Assembly: GCA_016704325.1 (NCBI GenBank)
Contig: JADJAG010000008.1
Location: 1,178,001-1,242,000, forward strand
Direction: 5' to 3'
Source: Chitinophagaceae bacterium
GTDB taxonomy: Bacteria; Bacteroidota; Bacteroidia; Chitinophagales; UBA10324
DNA: 64,000 bases
The translations under genes were made by a program, and so were the position numbers. The notes below the pieces were generated by a model. It did not search any database, had not been told where the DNA came from, and saw only the letters and a program-made list of their open reading frames with translations. Shown in pieces: positions 45,801 to 57,200 of the stretch. Within the stretch, counting starts at the first letter, position 1. Each line of letters begins with the position of its first letter.

Positions 45801-48800
45801 AAAGATTGTTGAAGCTTCAAGATATACGCCTGATGGACTTAAATTAAGCACTACTACCCAATTGCTATCCAATGCAGAAAAGCTTTGAGGGTAGGCTACA
45901 TTGCTAAACAGCCAACCATAAACACCCGGCCGGTCCTGATCTTTGCCGGGAATGGTAGGCGCATTGGGAAAATTCAATGATCGTGCAGATAGGGCATTCT
46001 GAGTAGCAAGCCCTACATACCTTAACGCTTTTCCAACTGCACCAAACTCCCATTGTATGGCCTCAGGATACTCAATGGCTGCATTACAAGCACCGGTATT
46101 AGTACTAAATGCCTTTTCATCACTAAATACCACATCGCGGTTGGCACTGTGTATCAGCTCAAAACACGTAACCTTGGTGATCAGGCTGTTTTCCAGCGCC
46201 CTGAGAGTCATTAAAGTTGTAAATAAACCATGTGCCCAGCGGCCATGAAAATTATACTGATCGTCCTCCTGATTGTATTCGGTAATCCATCCTTCAAAAT
46301 TGTAGGTGGATTGATCTAAAATCTGAAATTCATTATTTTCCAGGTCATCAAAAGTTTTATAAGGCGTAGACAGAATCTGACCCATAAGCGTTGTATTACT
46401 CATGTATAATTCCAAATTGCAATCTTGAAAATTTGCCTTATCAATAAATAGGCTTGGATAGACATGAAAAGTCAAGGCATTAAATTCCGGCTGTGTGCCA
46501 AGAGCAGTTAGAAAGGTCTGCAGGCCATCATTCCATGTATTCCTTCGATCAGGCTCCAGACCTTTGGATGTTGTTGAAACAGCGGCGATTTTTACGTCAG
46601 GGAAGAATTCCTTAATGTAGGATGAGTAATGGTGCATTTTCTCAAAGTATTCATAACTGGTTGGATAAAGGTCGAATGCTTCTTCGCCTTCAAGTGCAAA
46701 CTCATTACCCAATTCAATGTATTTAACAGGGATGTTATTGCAATGCGCATAAAACAGTGCACCAATTTCAGTGCCGGCATCTGAACTGAGCATATTCAGA
46801 TCAAACATCGGAAAACAAGACCCTTTGGTGAGCATTTCCTTAAAATCCAACAAGCCATTAGGCTGCCATTTTTTACTGTTTAGATCCCAGGGTAATCCAT
46901 CCAAACAATACTCAGGCATTGGCAAATTGTCGCCATATTTAATTCCCGGCATTGCTTCATCATCGTTGTAAGCCGGGTTATTATAGCCCCTGAACCATCC
47001 TGTTTGCCAGCGCCACCAGTTTGCATCCGATCCGCCTGGAAACCTTAAGACACGTGTATGCAATTCAGGAAGCCGTTTTCCATTTATATTCTCTATCCAT
47101 TCTTCCGAACCAAGCCCAAACTGTTGCGTAACATTGCTTGCATTCAAACCAAAATAATTGTCAATACTTCTATGATGCGTATCATCAAAGGTCATATTGA
47201 TCAGATTGGGCAGCAGATTAAATTCACCATTGATGGTACCATTAGCCATTAACCAGCAATTACCACCGGAAATATTTCCATGAAAGCTGCCTGACAATAG
47301 TAAAAATCCGTTTAACTCAGCATCTCCGGTTATCGTCACATTACCAGCGCGAATAAACACTTGATTCCATTGAATACCATCGAGCTCAATTACTGAATTG
47401 TCCGATACCGATAAGTTGCCGTCAATATCAATAACAAAGTAGGAAGAAGAATTACCTTCAAAGGTAATTGTGCCATTGAGTGTTGCATTTGTAGAAACCC
47501 TGTAAACTCCTTCAGTTACTGTTAACCCGTTTAATGTTGCTGATAAAGTCGAAGCACTAAATCCATCAATTTTCTGAATTGCTGTGTCCAGATGCCTTAC
47601 AGCCAAATTACTGTTGCTCGTATTGATCAAGATACTGTCTGTTGCAATCACATTTCCGCTAAGAAAATTTTTTACACCGACGGCACCAATTACTGAAACA
47701 TCTGAAGTTACCAGGAGTGTATCATTGGTAAGCAATGGAAATCTAAGGGCACTTTTTAAATCGAAACCATTCACAGTGATTGTTGTAGTATCAATATCTG
47801 TAGAACCTTCTGCATCAGTCACTTTCAGGTAATAAGTATAGGTAGAAAAAGGCTTTGCAACCGGATTAGCGGCTGCCGAATTGCTCAATGCATAATCTGG
47901 TATCCACTGATAGGTGAAAGGCGAAATGCCGCCTGATGCTGTTGGTGCGCCACCCAATGAAGCAGTACTGCCTAGATTTATGGTAGCATTGCTACCGGCG
48001 TTCGCAATAACGGCCGGCGATCTTTTTGCTATTACAAAATCTCCAAACAGACTTTGATTCGCACCTGTTTGTATAGTTCCGGCCGTAATAGTACCTGTTG
48101 TTGTCACGGGGCCGGTATTGTTCCAGTTTACGCCATCCCATCTGGCAATACGCAAAGTGGAAAGCACATAGATATTGCAGCTTGAAGCATTCCAGTTCAA
48201 TTCTATTTTCACGTTGCTGCTACCTGCTGTTCTTACAATATTCCAGTACTCACATCCGCTCAGGTAGGTAAGTGAGTCTTTATCAAACCCATGGGGCTGA
48301 GTGTAGTTAAAATACTCAGCTCTAAAAGCATCCGTTGCGCTGGAAGCTGCTGTAATAGAAATTGGATTGTAGATGGTATCCTTACCCACCGGAAATAAAA
48401 AGGAACTGGAACCTATTTTCTTTACTGCCCCGGCAATAAAACTGTTTTCAGAAGCACCGGTGGCCGTTGCTCCATGCTTGATGGTAACCAAATTTATGGT
48501 ATCACTCATAAGCTTACCGGTGACAAACACAATATCTGTTGTGATGCTTACAGGAGTGTTCAATGTTATGTTGCCATCTGATTTAATCAGCTTTACTTTA
48601 TCAAACTGTATTGTTGACTGGCCGCTCACTATTTGATCCGCGCCTCCTGAAAATTTGAAGAAGACGTTGCCGTTCGAACCGGAAGAAGTATTATCCCATA
48701 CCACATCTCCCTGTAGCTCTAATGTATCCCCGTTAATATCACAATCTCCTGTATTTGATGTGCTGAATGTATCGGTTACTAGAATTCTGCCGTCAATTGT

Positions 48801-49823
48801 ATGGGTTCCACCGTCTCCAACCATATCAAGTTTGGCGAACTTCATCTCGCCTCCTGAATTATTAACGAGTGTATTATTGTAATCACAAATAAGCCTGGCC
48901 GTCCCTTCGTTCACCGTTCCATCCACGTACTCCCAGGTGGTGCTTCCACCAATAGCGATGTTGCCGGCAAGGGAAAGCGTTCCTGAACTTTTATCAATTT
49001 TCATGTTACACAGTTTACCTGTTCCTGTAGTTCCATGTGTATCAGAAAGCGTTTGCGAACCTGTTCCATTAATTATAATAAGGCAATCGCCACCTCCCAC
49101 AGTTGCCGTATTAGAACTTACAATATTTCCCTGTACCTCGATCACTGAAGATGAATTGGTATTGAGTAGTAAATGATAATTGCCGGTGAGTTTCATTTCA
49201 TTCACTACTTCTACGGTAATATTTCTGATTCTGAATATTGAATTCTGAGACGATGCAGTAAATTCGGCTTTGTAAAGCGTTAGGGTACTACTTCCGTTGG
49301 AAGTTCCACCAATCGTAGTGGTGGTTTCTGTGTATCTGTGAAATATTACCGTTCCGTTATTGTGCGCGAACCCTCCACTCTTAAACGTAAAGTCACCATA
49401 GGAATTTAGAGAAGAAGCTGAACTGGTAAAGGAGCACCCATCAATTTTCAGTGAAACATTAAATGTTAAAGGAACACTTCCGCCGTTGAAGGTACCACCA
49501 TCAAATATTCCGATTCCAAAAGTTAGTGTGATGCTTCCGGAAGCTGAAATCGTTCCGGAATAATTTGACTTTACATTGATCTTAGCCACATTAAAAGTTG
49601 TATCGAACACACAATTGGCATTCGAGCAGCTTCCATCAAACTGAATGGTGTCACTTACACCGGGAAATGTACTTCCCGGAGTGGCACAACTGCTTCGCCA
49701 ATTAACTTTGTTTTTGGCACTCGTTCCTGATGCCGGATTGAATTTGTAAACTGCGGCAACGGAAGTAATAGTAAAACAGGTAAGGATGGCTATGCAAGCC
49801 AGAAAGGATGAAATAGCTTTCAT
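42831..49823 (-). CDS. Giant secreted multidomain protein with GH-A-like hydrolase, module copy 1
   Basis: 2330 residues from ATG at 49823 (signal peptide ending TSVAA); the upstream frame to 49874 lacks a signal start. Order: Ser/Thr/Gly-rich beta region (about 25-620), Ig/PKD-like domain, DUF3494 ice-binding-like domain (about 688-870), and a clan GH-A-like catalytic domain (about 880-1400). That domain has LRFPGGSDANWWRWQTGW, acid/base Glu1041 in IELGNEF and nucleophile Glu1182 in WITEYN. Ig-like domains (to about 1660), right-handed beta-helix (about 1675-2230) and a T9SS tail (YPNPTDLIINFQFG) follow. Inference: surface polysaccharide-binding glycosidase. Family member unknown. Confidence 0.82.
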   Translation of the reverse strand: MKAISSFLACIAILTCFTITSVAAVYKFNPASGTSAKNKVNWRSSCATPGSTFPGVSDTIQFDGSCSNANCVFDTTFNVAKINVKSNYSGTISASGSITLTFGIGIFDGGTFNGGSVPLTFNVSLKIDGCSFTSSASSLNSYGDFTFKSGGFAHNNGTVIFHRYTETTTTIGGTSNGSSTLTLYKAEFTASSQNSIFRIRNITVEVVNEMKLTGNYHLLLNTNSSSVIEVQGNIVSSNTATVGGGDCLIIINGTGSQTLSDTHGTTGTGKLCNMKIDKSSGTLSLAGNIAIGGSTTWEYVDGTVNEGTARLICDYNNTLVNNSGGEMKFAKLDMVGDGGTHTIDGRILVTDTFSTSNTGDCDINGDTLELQGDVVWDNTSSGSNGNVFFKFSGGADQIVSGQSTIQFDKVKLIKSDGNITLNTPVSITTDIVFVTGKLMSDTINLVTIKHGATATGASENSFIAGAVKKIGSSSFLFPVGKDTIYNPISITAASSATDAFRAEYFNYTQPHGFDKDSLTYLSGCEYWNIVRTAGSSNVKIELNWNASSCNIYVLSTLRIARWDGVNWNNTGPVTTTGTITAGTIQTGANQSLFGDFVIAKRSPAVIANAGSNATINLGSTASLGGAPTASGGISPFTYQWIPDYALSNSAAANPVAKPFSTYTYYLKVTDAEGSTDIDTTTITVNGFDLKSALRFPLLTNDTLLVTSDVSVIGAVGVKNFLSGNVIATDSILINTSNSNLAVRHLDTAIQKIDGFSASTLSATLNGLTVTEGVYRVSTNATLNGTITFEGNSSSYFVIDIDGNLSVSDNSVIELDGIQWNQVFIRAGNVTITGDAELNGFLLLSGSFHGNISGGNCWLMANGTINGEFNLLPNLINMTFDDTHHRSIDNYFGLNASNVTQQFGLGSEEWIENINGKRLPELHTRVLRFPGGSDANWWRWQTGWFRGYNNPAYNDDEAMPGIKYGDNLPMPEYCLDGLPWDLNSKKWQPNGLLDFKEMLTKGSCFPMFDLNMLSSDAGTEIGALFYAHCNNIPVKYIELGNEFALEGEEAFDLYPTSYEYFEKMHHYSSYIKEFFPDVKIAAVSTTSKGLEPDRRNTWNDGLQTFLTALGTQPEFNALTFHVYPSLFIDKANFQDCNLELYMSNTTLMGQILSTPYKTFDDLENNEFQILDQSTYNFEGWITEYNQEDDQYNFHGRWAHGLFTTLMTLRALENSLITKVTCFELIHSANRDVVFSDEKAFSTNTGACNAAIEYPEAIQWEFGAVGKALRYVGLATQNALSARSLNFPNAPTIPGKDQDRPGVYGWLFSNVAYPQSFSALDSNWVVVLNLSPSGVYLEASTIFPLGGEYVVLRQKEDENSPYEFIYDVENQLLADEFVAFNGGPSSKSIINLPKYSLLFIRNTIQPAISAPHIQVTNTTACLGKKVYFYLSATGAESFAISPSNGIEIDYTHPSVVARVTAVALETEYTVVGVSAFGIEGPPSYVTITASKQPLVDPTVTGSPACPESEIELDANAVGSLLYNWYPAAHEYGQATFLDTEVIAVNPVEDITYTVNITNGSCYCSSPSLFVDVYDNADAGPDVYICADPPGSEQDVVLGALDSYSGDPGISWTKELETDPALNFYDIAKPVLNTTEIAAGTYTYTLAIEYTGTSSCELTDEVKVTVVDCCSGTTGDLVFNPYLEQYGEQTYLTSQYLWNYFVDELNELQIYTDENFDVSCGGVTDEQHAIIGYDHLVINGPFYIDQNLALIKCTIEFGADAQIIIEPNARLYILGSTLIGCSEYMWQGINIVGNLDQDAGLTIGPSCEGTVEYSYIKDAEYGVFSAKDSRLNLELSYFDKNLHHIWLENYRFAVDRKISFCDFDKTGIMLLLPDFTPTQPIHGIYMNDIPGLKEVGKNVFNNSEFGMYAEFCKFITKENTMTNVETGIYSVNAQGDQTIDDNDIEDCETGISLIATNSFEIQVTRNTIITNPVDDSSPVGIYVNDLDEEENYQAGNINIGGFIGESYGNTIILNGLKGIEMIGAAESIVDHNIIRMPVGAVSDLMWGIDVNKSPESVVQYNKVNDPEYGSYSVDCNPTSECTTANKISIRILDSKDCDIICNRTNATNIGLQFLKSVDDGISLSAKVRGNTFQWHNDGLTIGGNDIDNTKIGGQPVINDETPGNYWKGNGSGIFGSGWPTNGATHTFDTNNGFSTFVVNDDTYDDGLFFTDQNATTSGTAVNIDPQDAPHFGCELGEDQGKIANNHLKSLSECCVLYPNPTDLIINFQFGSLNDECEFSVIDMAGQQLINKLIEVQEFPITFSYKLPYSGIYIAILKNSNGIIYQQKIVVLHE

Positions 49824-49897
49824 TTGGCAAGAGTTTGGAAAATGAATACAGTAAAAAAGATGGTAAGAAGGCAAGGCCTCCAGAAAGGCTTACACGT

Positions 49898-50242
49898 TTA
49901 ATAGTGCGCCTTAAACTGCACTACCTGTGTAGTTTCATTTTGTGAAGTGATAGCCACTTCAAAAAAGTAGTCTCCAGGCGTGAGGGCGTCAAGAGTGGCC
50001 ATTAGTATATTATCGGCTATAGATGCGGGGTTGATATGCACAGACGTATTGATGTTGTTGCTTGCACCGAAGCTATCACCCACCTTAATAGCAAGATTGG
50101 TGACCAGGCTATCGGATAAATACAAGGTGACTACAGGTGCAGCGCCGCTGAAGTTAACACTTCGGGCTAATAATTTTGTCTGTGAAAAGGCGGAGAAACT
50201 GAAAGCCACAACTAAAAAGAGGAATAAGATCAACTGTTTCAT
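49898..50242 (-). CDS. Small exported protein, module copy 1
   Basis: 114 residues from ATG at 50242 with a signal peptide (MKQLILFLFLVVAFSFSAFSQ). The mature part is beta-rich: VNFSGAAPVVTLYLSDSLVT, AIKVGDSFGASNNINTSVHI, FEVAITSQNETTQVVQFKAHY. The KVGDSF segment and layout match the 118-residue protein at 50802 on the other strand. It is the first gene of the leftward three-gene unit, 74 bases before the giant gene. Function unknown. Confidence 0.72.
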   Translation of the reverse strand: MKQLILFLFLVVAFSFSAFSQTKLLARSVNFSGAAPVVTLYLSDSLVTNLAIKVGDSFGASNNINTSVHINPASIADNILMATLDALTPGDYFFEVAITSQNETTQVVQFKAHY

Positions 50243-50801
50243 AGAAAAATGTTTTGAACAGTGAGAGGGATGCATAAATGTAATTAACATTATGAACAAA
50301 TAGCTATTTATAGTTAAATAAAAATAGACAATACAAGAATAAAAGGGTTAACCATTGATAATCAACCAAATAAAATTTGGATATAATGTGCTTTAATTTA
50401 ATTAAATGTGTTGAAAAAGTAGATTTTGGTTTTTATGCAGCAAGGTGAGTGTAACTCAAGTAACACTCAAGTGAAAGTAGAACTTCACTGCCGGAACTAA
50501 AGTATGTTAGTCAAGCCCCGTATGGAGAGGGTGACCAATACGCGGTAATTTTCCTTATAAAAAAGTTCCCATCGTTTATTCATCGAACAGATAAATTGAT
50601 TTGTCTTCGGCTTTGATCTAAATAAATTCATATATAACAACTGTCTGAGGATCAATCACCGGCTATGAAATTGTATCCAGTCCTGTATTTGAGCGATTTT
50701 CTTTTAGATTATGGAATCTCTAAAAAAAGGTTAGTCATAATTAGGTATTGTCAGAATTATTTTATTAATTTCAAACATTCGTTTTCACCTTAATTCCATT
50801 T
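50243..50801. other. 559-bp divergent promoter region between module copies
   Basis: AT-rich, no coding frame. It separates the two oppositely oriented three-gene units, so both promoters should lie here. No long inverted repeat between its two ends was evident, which argues that the duplication is old. Confidence 0.5.
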
Positions 50802-51158
50802 ATGAAAACAATACTGTTCCCTCTCTTCCTTTTTAGTTTCCAGTATTGCTGCTCTCAATCAAAGCTGATGGACTGTATGATAGAGTCCAATGGTGCAAAC
50901 AGTGACTTATCTGTATTCCTTACCGACACTGTTAGCTTCTCAGGAATTGCAGTAAAGATCGGCACCACGTTCGATGGCAGTGATCTGTATAATGAGCAAT
51001 TTGATAAGGCATTGCTACCTGGAAATGCTACACTGGATTCCAATACGCTTTTTCTTCCCCTGGGTGCATTAAACTATGCAAACGCAAAGTATGTATGGGT
51101 AAAAGTGATGCTTTTGGGTGGAGGTTTTAATGAGATCAAAATAACTACTGAAGAATAA
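50802..51158 (+). CDS. Small exported protein, module copy 2
   Basis: 118 residues with a signal peptide (MKTILFPLFLFSFQYCCSQ). The mature part has VFLTDTVSFSGIAVKIGTTFDGSDLYNEQFDKAL and a beta-rich end KYVWVKVMLLGGGFNEIKIT, the counterpart of the minus-strand protein at 49898. It is the first gene of the rightward unit. A third Cys (MDCMIES) follows the signal region. Function unknown; pairing with the giant protein is inferred from conserved order. Confidence 0.72.
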   Translation: MKTILFPLFLFSFQYCCSQSKLMDCMIESNGANSDLSVFLTDTVSFSGIAVKIGTTFDGSDLYNEQFDKALLPGNATLDSNTLFLPLGALNYANAKYVWVKVMLLGGGFNEIKITTEE

Positions 51159-51228
51159 TGTAATTTTTTTAGTCTACAGATTGAGTCGTCGCTTTCAGCC
51201 AATTGATGTAATCATTAAATGCTGTGCT

Positions 51229-54200
51229 ATGAAATCTCCACTACCCGCATTCCTGATTGCCTGTGTCTTTTGTTTTCAGGCAAATGCCCAAACAACCTAT
51301 CTCTGGAATCCACAAGGTGGCAGCACTTCGGCCAAAGTGGTCAGCAACTGGAAGATCGCTACCTGCAATGGTAGCACGGCGACCTATTTTCCCGGCAGCA
51401 CTGATACGCTGGTGTTTAGTAATTGCTCCGCGGGTAATGCCACCATCGATACTAATATTACCGTAAGGTTTGTAAATGTGAAGTCCAGCTATAGCGGAAC
51501 TATTACACTATCTGGATCAAATACCTTTACTACAGAAAAAATGAGGGTCACCGGTGGCACCTTTAGTGGTGGAAGCGGGACAATCAATGTTAGTTCCACT
51601 TTATCTATTGATGGTGGAACATTTACCAGCACCTCTGGAACTTTCACACTTGCCGGAAATTTTACAAAATCGTCAGGCACCTTTAATCACAACAACGGTA
51701 CGGTGGTGTTCAAAAAGGCATCAAGCGGACAACCCACGATTGCCGGTAGCTCCATTACGGCAGCAGTTGATTTTTATGATGTGATTTTCGATGCACCGGA
51801 TGCCACCACTTTGTTTAATATCAATAGTATTTACTTTACGGTGAACCATTCACTGACCATCAGCGGAGATGAGCAACTCTTTATCAATGGCGATACCATT
51901 TTAATGGCCGGTAGCAGCAACCTGACATTGAGCAATACCTCCGGAACCGGGGGAGGTACGGCAGATATTAAGTTCAATAGCAGCAGTACCCAAACAATTA
52001 CGGGAAGCACGGGTACAGATTATACCAAACTACCCAACATCATAATTGCCAAAAGCGGCACCTTAAATCTGAGCGGAAATATCGGCATGGGAGGCACCAC
52101 CTATCTTGATTACCGCTCGGGAACAATCAGCGAAGGCAGTTCCAGTTTTCTTTTCTACCATGACAATACTATCAAGGGTAAGATGGAATTTTATGATGTA
52201 GAATTTCAGGGGCATAGCAGCGATTATTATCTGACCGATACTATAGTGATTGACAATGATCTTTTAATGACCGGTACTGCTGTAAACACGGTCAATAATG
52301 GTGTAATTAAATTGAACAAAGATTTAACCTATAACAATACGCACAGCAGTTCCATTTTTAACACTCCTATTGAATTTTCAAATACTTCTATTGACCAGGC
52401 AATACAGGGCAGTGCTTTGGCAAGAGTGTATAAACTGACTATTAATAAGATCAATGGTGGAAATGTGGTTCTGACTAACCCAACCACCGTTATACATTCC
52501 CTGGTATTGGAAAAAGGCTTTTTAATTACTGATGCAACCAATTTATTAACTCTTTCCTCTTCCTGCACAGTTACAGGAGGAGATGCCACAACTTTTGTAA
52601 AAGGGCCAGTAAAAAAGGTAGGCAATTCCGCATTCGTTTTCCCAATTGGTGCAGGCACTGCCTATAAACCACTGGCCATTACTCAACCGTCCTCGGCCTC
52701 AGCCGCCTTTACAGCCCAATTTTTCAATACAGTGCAAACACAAGGCAGTGAAAAGGATTCTTTAACTTATATCAGTGCGTGCGAATACTGGAGCCTGTCA
52801 CAAAACAGTGGCAGCAGTAGTGTTAAAGTAACATTGAGCTGGGATGAAAACAGTTGTGATATTTATACTCTGTCAACTCTTAAAGTAGGTAGATGGGACG
52901 GATCAAAATGGAATAATACAGGAGTTACCACAACTACCGGAACCACTTCGGTTGGTACCGTGCAAACAAATGGAAACTTAAGTTCTTTTGGATATTTTGT
53001 GATTGGAAAAAGATCTCCGGCTCTTTATGCCTATGCAGGTTCAGATCAGGAAGCTTGCGGAACTACACCGGTTACTATTGGTGCGACTCCTGTGGCCGCA
53101 GGAGGGTTGACTCCTTATATTTATTCATGGTCACCGGAAATGGGTTTAGATGATTCAACGTTATCAAACCCTGAAGCAAGACCGGGTATTACTACAACAT
53201 ACACTTTAACTGTAACGGATCTGGATCATACGGTAACTACTGATGCTGTCCAACTTACGATTTATCCAGGACTTATTGCGAACGCAGGTTTTGATGGTCC
53301 GGTTCTTACCAATGGAAATAGATTGCTTGGTGGATATCCTGTCGTTACCGGAGGAACCACCCCTTTTAATTACGAATGGTCACCTTCAACAGCATTAGAT
53401 GATGATAATATTGAACACCCCATGGCAAACCCCACGAGCGAAATTACTTATACGCTTACTATTACTGATGACAATAATTGTGAAGCAAGTGATAACGTTG
53501 TAGTAAATGTAATGCCTGTGGACTTGGGAGCTGCTGCTGAATACGCACTCTTAGCAGGGGGATCAATTATAGCAACAAATGAACATTATGCTATTGGTAA
53601 GGTTGGTTCTGAAACTTCACTATCTTCATCAATTCATGCAACAGAAGGCACAGCTATCAATACTGCGCCGGTAAACAATGCTTTAGATGATGTTACGCAA
53701 GCGATTTCAGATATTGAAAGCATGACTGGTTACGCAACATTAAGTAGTAATCTCAGCGGACTAACGATTGAACCTGGTCTTTATCGCATTATTAATAGTG
53801 CTGTATTAGACGGGATTCTCAAATTAGAAGGGGATATTAATTCGAGTTTTTTAATAGTAGTAAACGATACTTTTCTTATTTCCTCTGGCTCTCAAATGGT
53901 TTTATCAGGCATTTTACCGGAACAGGTTTTCATTGTTGCCGAAGATGTAATAGCAGCAGGTACGGTCGACCTTCGGGGTGTTTTTCTTACACTAGAAAAT
54001 TTCTTTGCTGATACTATACTTTGCCCAATTCAAATACTTAGTATCGGGCAAATAGGTTTTGATGATATTTCTGTAAATCAGTCGTATTATAAAGGCCTGA
54101 ATCCAGAAATTACTTTGTCTGTTGGAGTTTTTAAAGCATTTAATAATGACTTTCTAGGATTTAATGGAATGGAAACTACCAATGATTATGGTTGGTCAAC

Positions 54201-57200
54201 AATAGATGATGAAAATCGTGGTTTGCCACACGATTTTCCAAGGCTCCAACCAGGCACATTGAGATATCCGGCGGGATCAAAAGCAAATGTATGGGATTGG
54301 TACCAAGGTTGGTACGTTGAAAGCCACTTCAATTCAAATCCTGACGATAAAACCTGCCCTGATTTTTGCAAAAACACTTGTCCGGATTGCGATTACAATA
54401 GAATTACAGAATTTAAAGAGACACTTTTTCCCTCTGGTGCACATGCGCTATTTGATATTAATGTCGTGTATAGCTATCCGACAGCTCCTCTTTCTGTTTA
54501 TAGTGGTTTAGATGACCCTACTTATCAGATTATGGGATTAAAGTATGCGCAAGGATTAGGTATTCCATTAAAATATGTTGAACTGGGAAATGAGTTTTAT
54601 TTATCCGGAGACCTAACTCTTGGAAAATTCCCGGAAGCAACTTTATATGGTGAAGCGGTTTCCTTTTGGGGAGCACAAATCAAAGCCGAGTTCGGTAGTA
54701 ATGTTAAAATCGGCATTGTTGGGGCACTCTCTGAAGACAAGGGTGATTTAAGGCGTCATACCTGGAATAGTCAACTGTTCAACCCTACCTCCACTTATTC
54801 CGGTATTTCTAATTGTGATGCAGTTTCATTTCACTTCTATCCCCCTTCTGGATTGGGATCTGTAGGAATACCTGATGTTAGTGAAATGTATGAATTTTTT
54901 GGTAACCTTTATCAAAACATAAGCTGTCTTAGAAATGACATTAGCAAGATACCACCAACAATACCAGATGTTTGGATTACCGAGTATAACTTAGATGACC
55001 CTAAGGTGATCATTCATGGAACATGGGCACAGGGACTTTGGGTAGGGGTTGCGGCCCTTATGATGATGGAAGAACCTCGCATTAAGCTGGCTTTACTTCA
55101 CAATATGTTTGATAAGGGGATAAGAGGTGCCACCTTTAAGGATGATAATGGTTTTAGTTTCTATAATAATGAAAATGAGTTTAATTTCTATGGGGATGAG
55201 AAGACAGAAAAATGGCAGTTCACGGCAATGGGAAATGTGATGAATTTGCTAAATGAAGTAATTAGAAATTCTGATCAATCAGCACAAATTATGTTTGAGG
55301 GTCAACTTTCTACGCTTTATCCAGAATTGTATGGATGGCAATTTAGGAATTCTCAAACCGGAGCACAGCAGTCCTTTATAGTTAATATGTCGCATAATAT
55401 TTATAAATTAAAGGTTGATCAGCTTTTTTCCGTAGGATCATATTGCATGTACTATGCAGATAACTATGAGGTAAATAAGGCAACAACACCGATGGTTTGG
55501 ATTTTTGGAGATGCTTCCATTTCCGGGTTTACTTCAGTTGAAGCACCAGATATACCTGCACCCACCTGTATTATTGAAGAAAGTAGCATTTCTGCAAATT
55601 TGGAGATTGAAATGAAACCATTTTCGGTTATAAAAATTTTTGGAACCGACCCGGTAGGCTATCCTGTGATTACTTCGTCTGCATCTGAATTATGTACAAA
55701 TGAACGTGCAATCCTGACTGCTTCAGGAGGCACGCCGCCTTACATCTGGTCAAAAACAGGCCCGGGAAATATTATTGAAGATGGGGACAATGTATGTGTG
55801 TATTTACCACCTGATGTGCCTGGTAGCTATTCAGCAACAATAACTGTTGCTGATGCTAATTTATATGAAGATGATTTTGATCTTACATTGAAACAATCGC
55901 CTGATATAGTCTGGGCGGCCGATAATGAAGACATTTGTGCTGCACCCATTATTTTAACAGTCAGTGATTTCAATACTACATCCATAATTAGCAAGAGTTG
56001 GTATCCTGATGATATCTACATAGTAGTGGATGGTAGTGGCAATGCCACATTTACGGGAATTCCAATTCCTGATCCAGCCACCTATTTACTAACCATGACG
56101 AATGCTGATGGTTGTGCTGATGCTAAACCTTACCGTATCACCATTAATAAAACTCCATTTTATCTTGCCGGCCTCCAGAATTCCTATTCCATGCCATGCA
56201 CAGATAAAGTAACTATTGAGGCAAGGGGATACGACAATGTTATTTTACCCACTTCAGCCGGCACGTACTCCTGTTCGGGTTGCCCTTCGGGCTTTATTAT
56301 TCCTGATATTGACAATGATTCAAAGGCAATCCTGGACTTTTCTTTATTTAGTGATCCGGCCCCAACAACGTTCGTTATTTCATTCGAATATGATGAGGAT
56401 TGCGATTATACTTTAAGTGAGGAAGTGCAGCTCCATTCATTTTCTATTGACCCTCAGAATCCAAACGTTTGTATCAGAAATGATGTTACAGAAACACCCG
56501 TGGATTATAACGACCACGGTGTTGTGCTTTCAATTGCTGCAAACGATGCTAAAGAAGCAATTTACTCCTGGAGTACTGATGATCCCAACGCAGTTATTAA
56601 AGGTAAGAGTACTGCTTCGCCACAAATTTTCCCTGCTGTTACTTCCATACCAACTACTACTGTAGCGACTGTTGAAATTACGTTACCGGATGGTAGCATC
56701 TGCACTGCAAGCACAAATATCTATGCTGTCGCTTGCACAACTTGTACACCTGTTGTAAGTAACTATGAGTATGCAACAGTTAAAAGTTCACAGCTAATAA
56801 ATCAGTTCACCAATACATCTCAAGTATCCTGCACTGAAAACATTAGTAATGTACAGCAAATAGTTATTAATAATGCACTTATTATTGATCAGGACATAGC
56901 AATTGAGGGATTTGGAACAGGATGCTCTACTGCAGACCCCCAGACATCAATTGTATTTGGCGCTGATGCCACAATTACTTTTGCGGGCCCTTACAAGTTA
57001 ACGTTCAGTAATTGCCATTTAAGAGCTTGTGATGATGAAATGTGGACTGGCATTTTAGTTGATGTGCCAGGCGCCGAGATTGTGATTAATGCGGGCAGCA
57101 TTGTTGAGGATGCAATATCCGCAATACATGCAAAAAATGGCGGCAGATTTGAATTAGACAATGTAACCTTCAATAAAAATTACAAGCACCTGCTAGTAGA

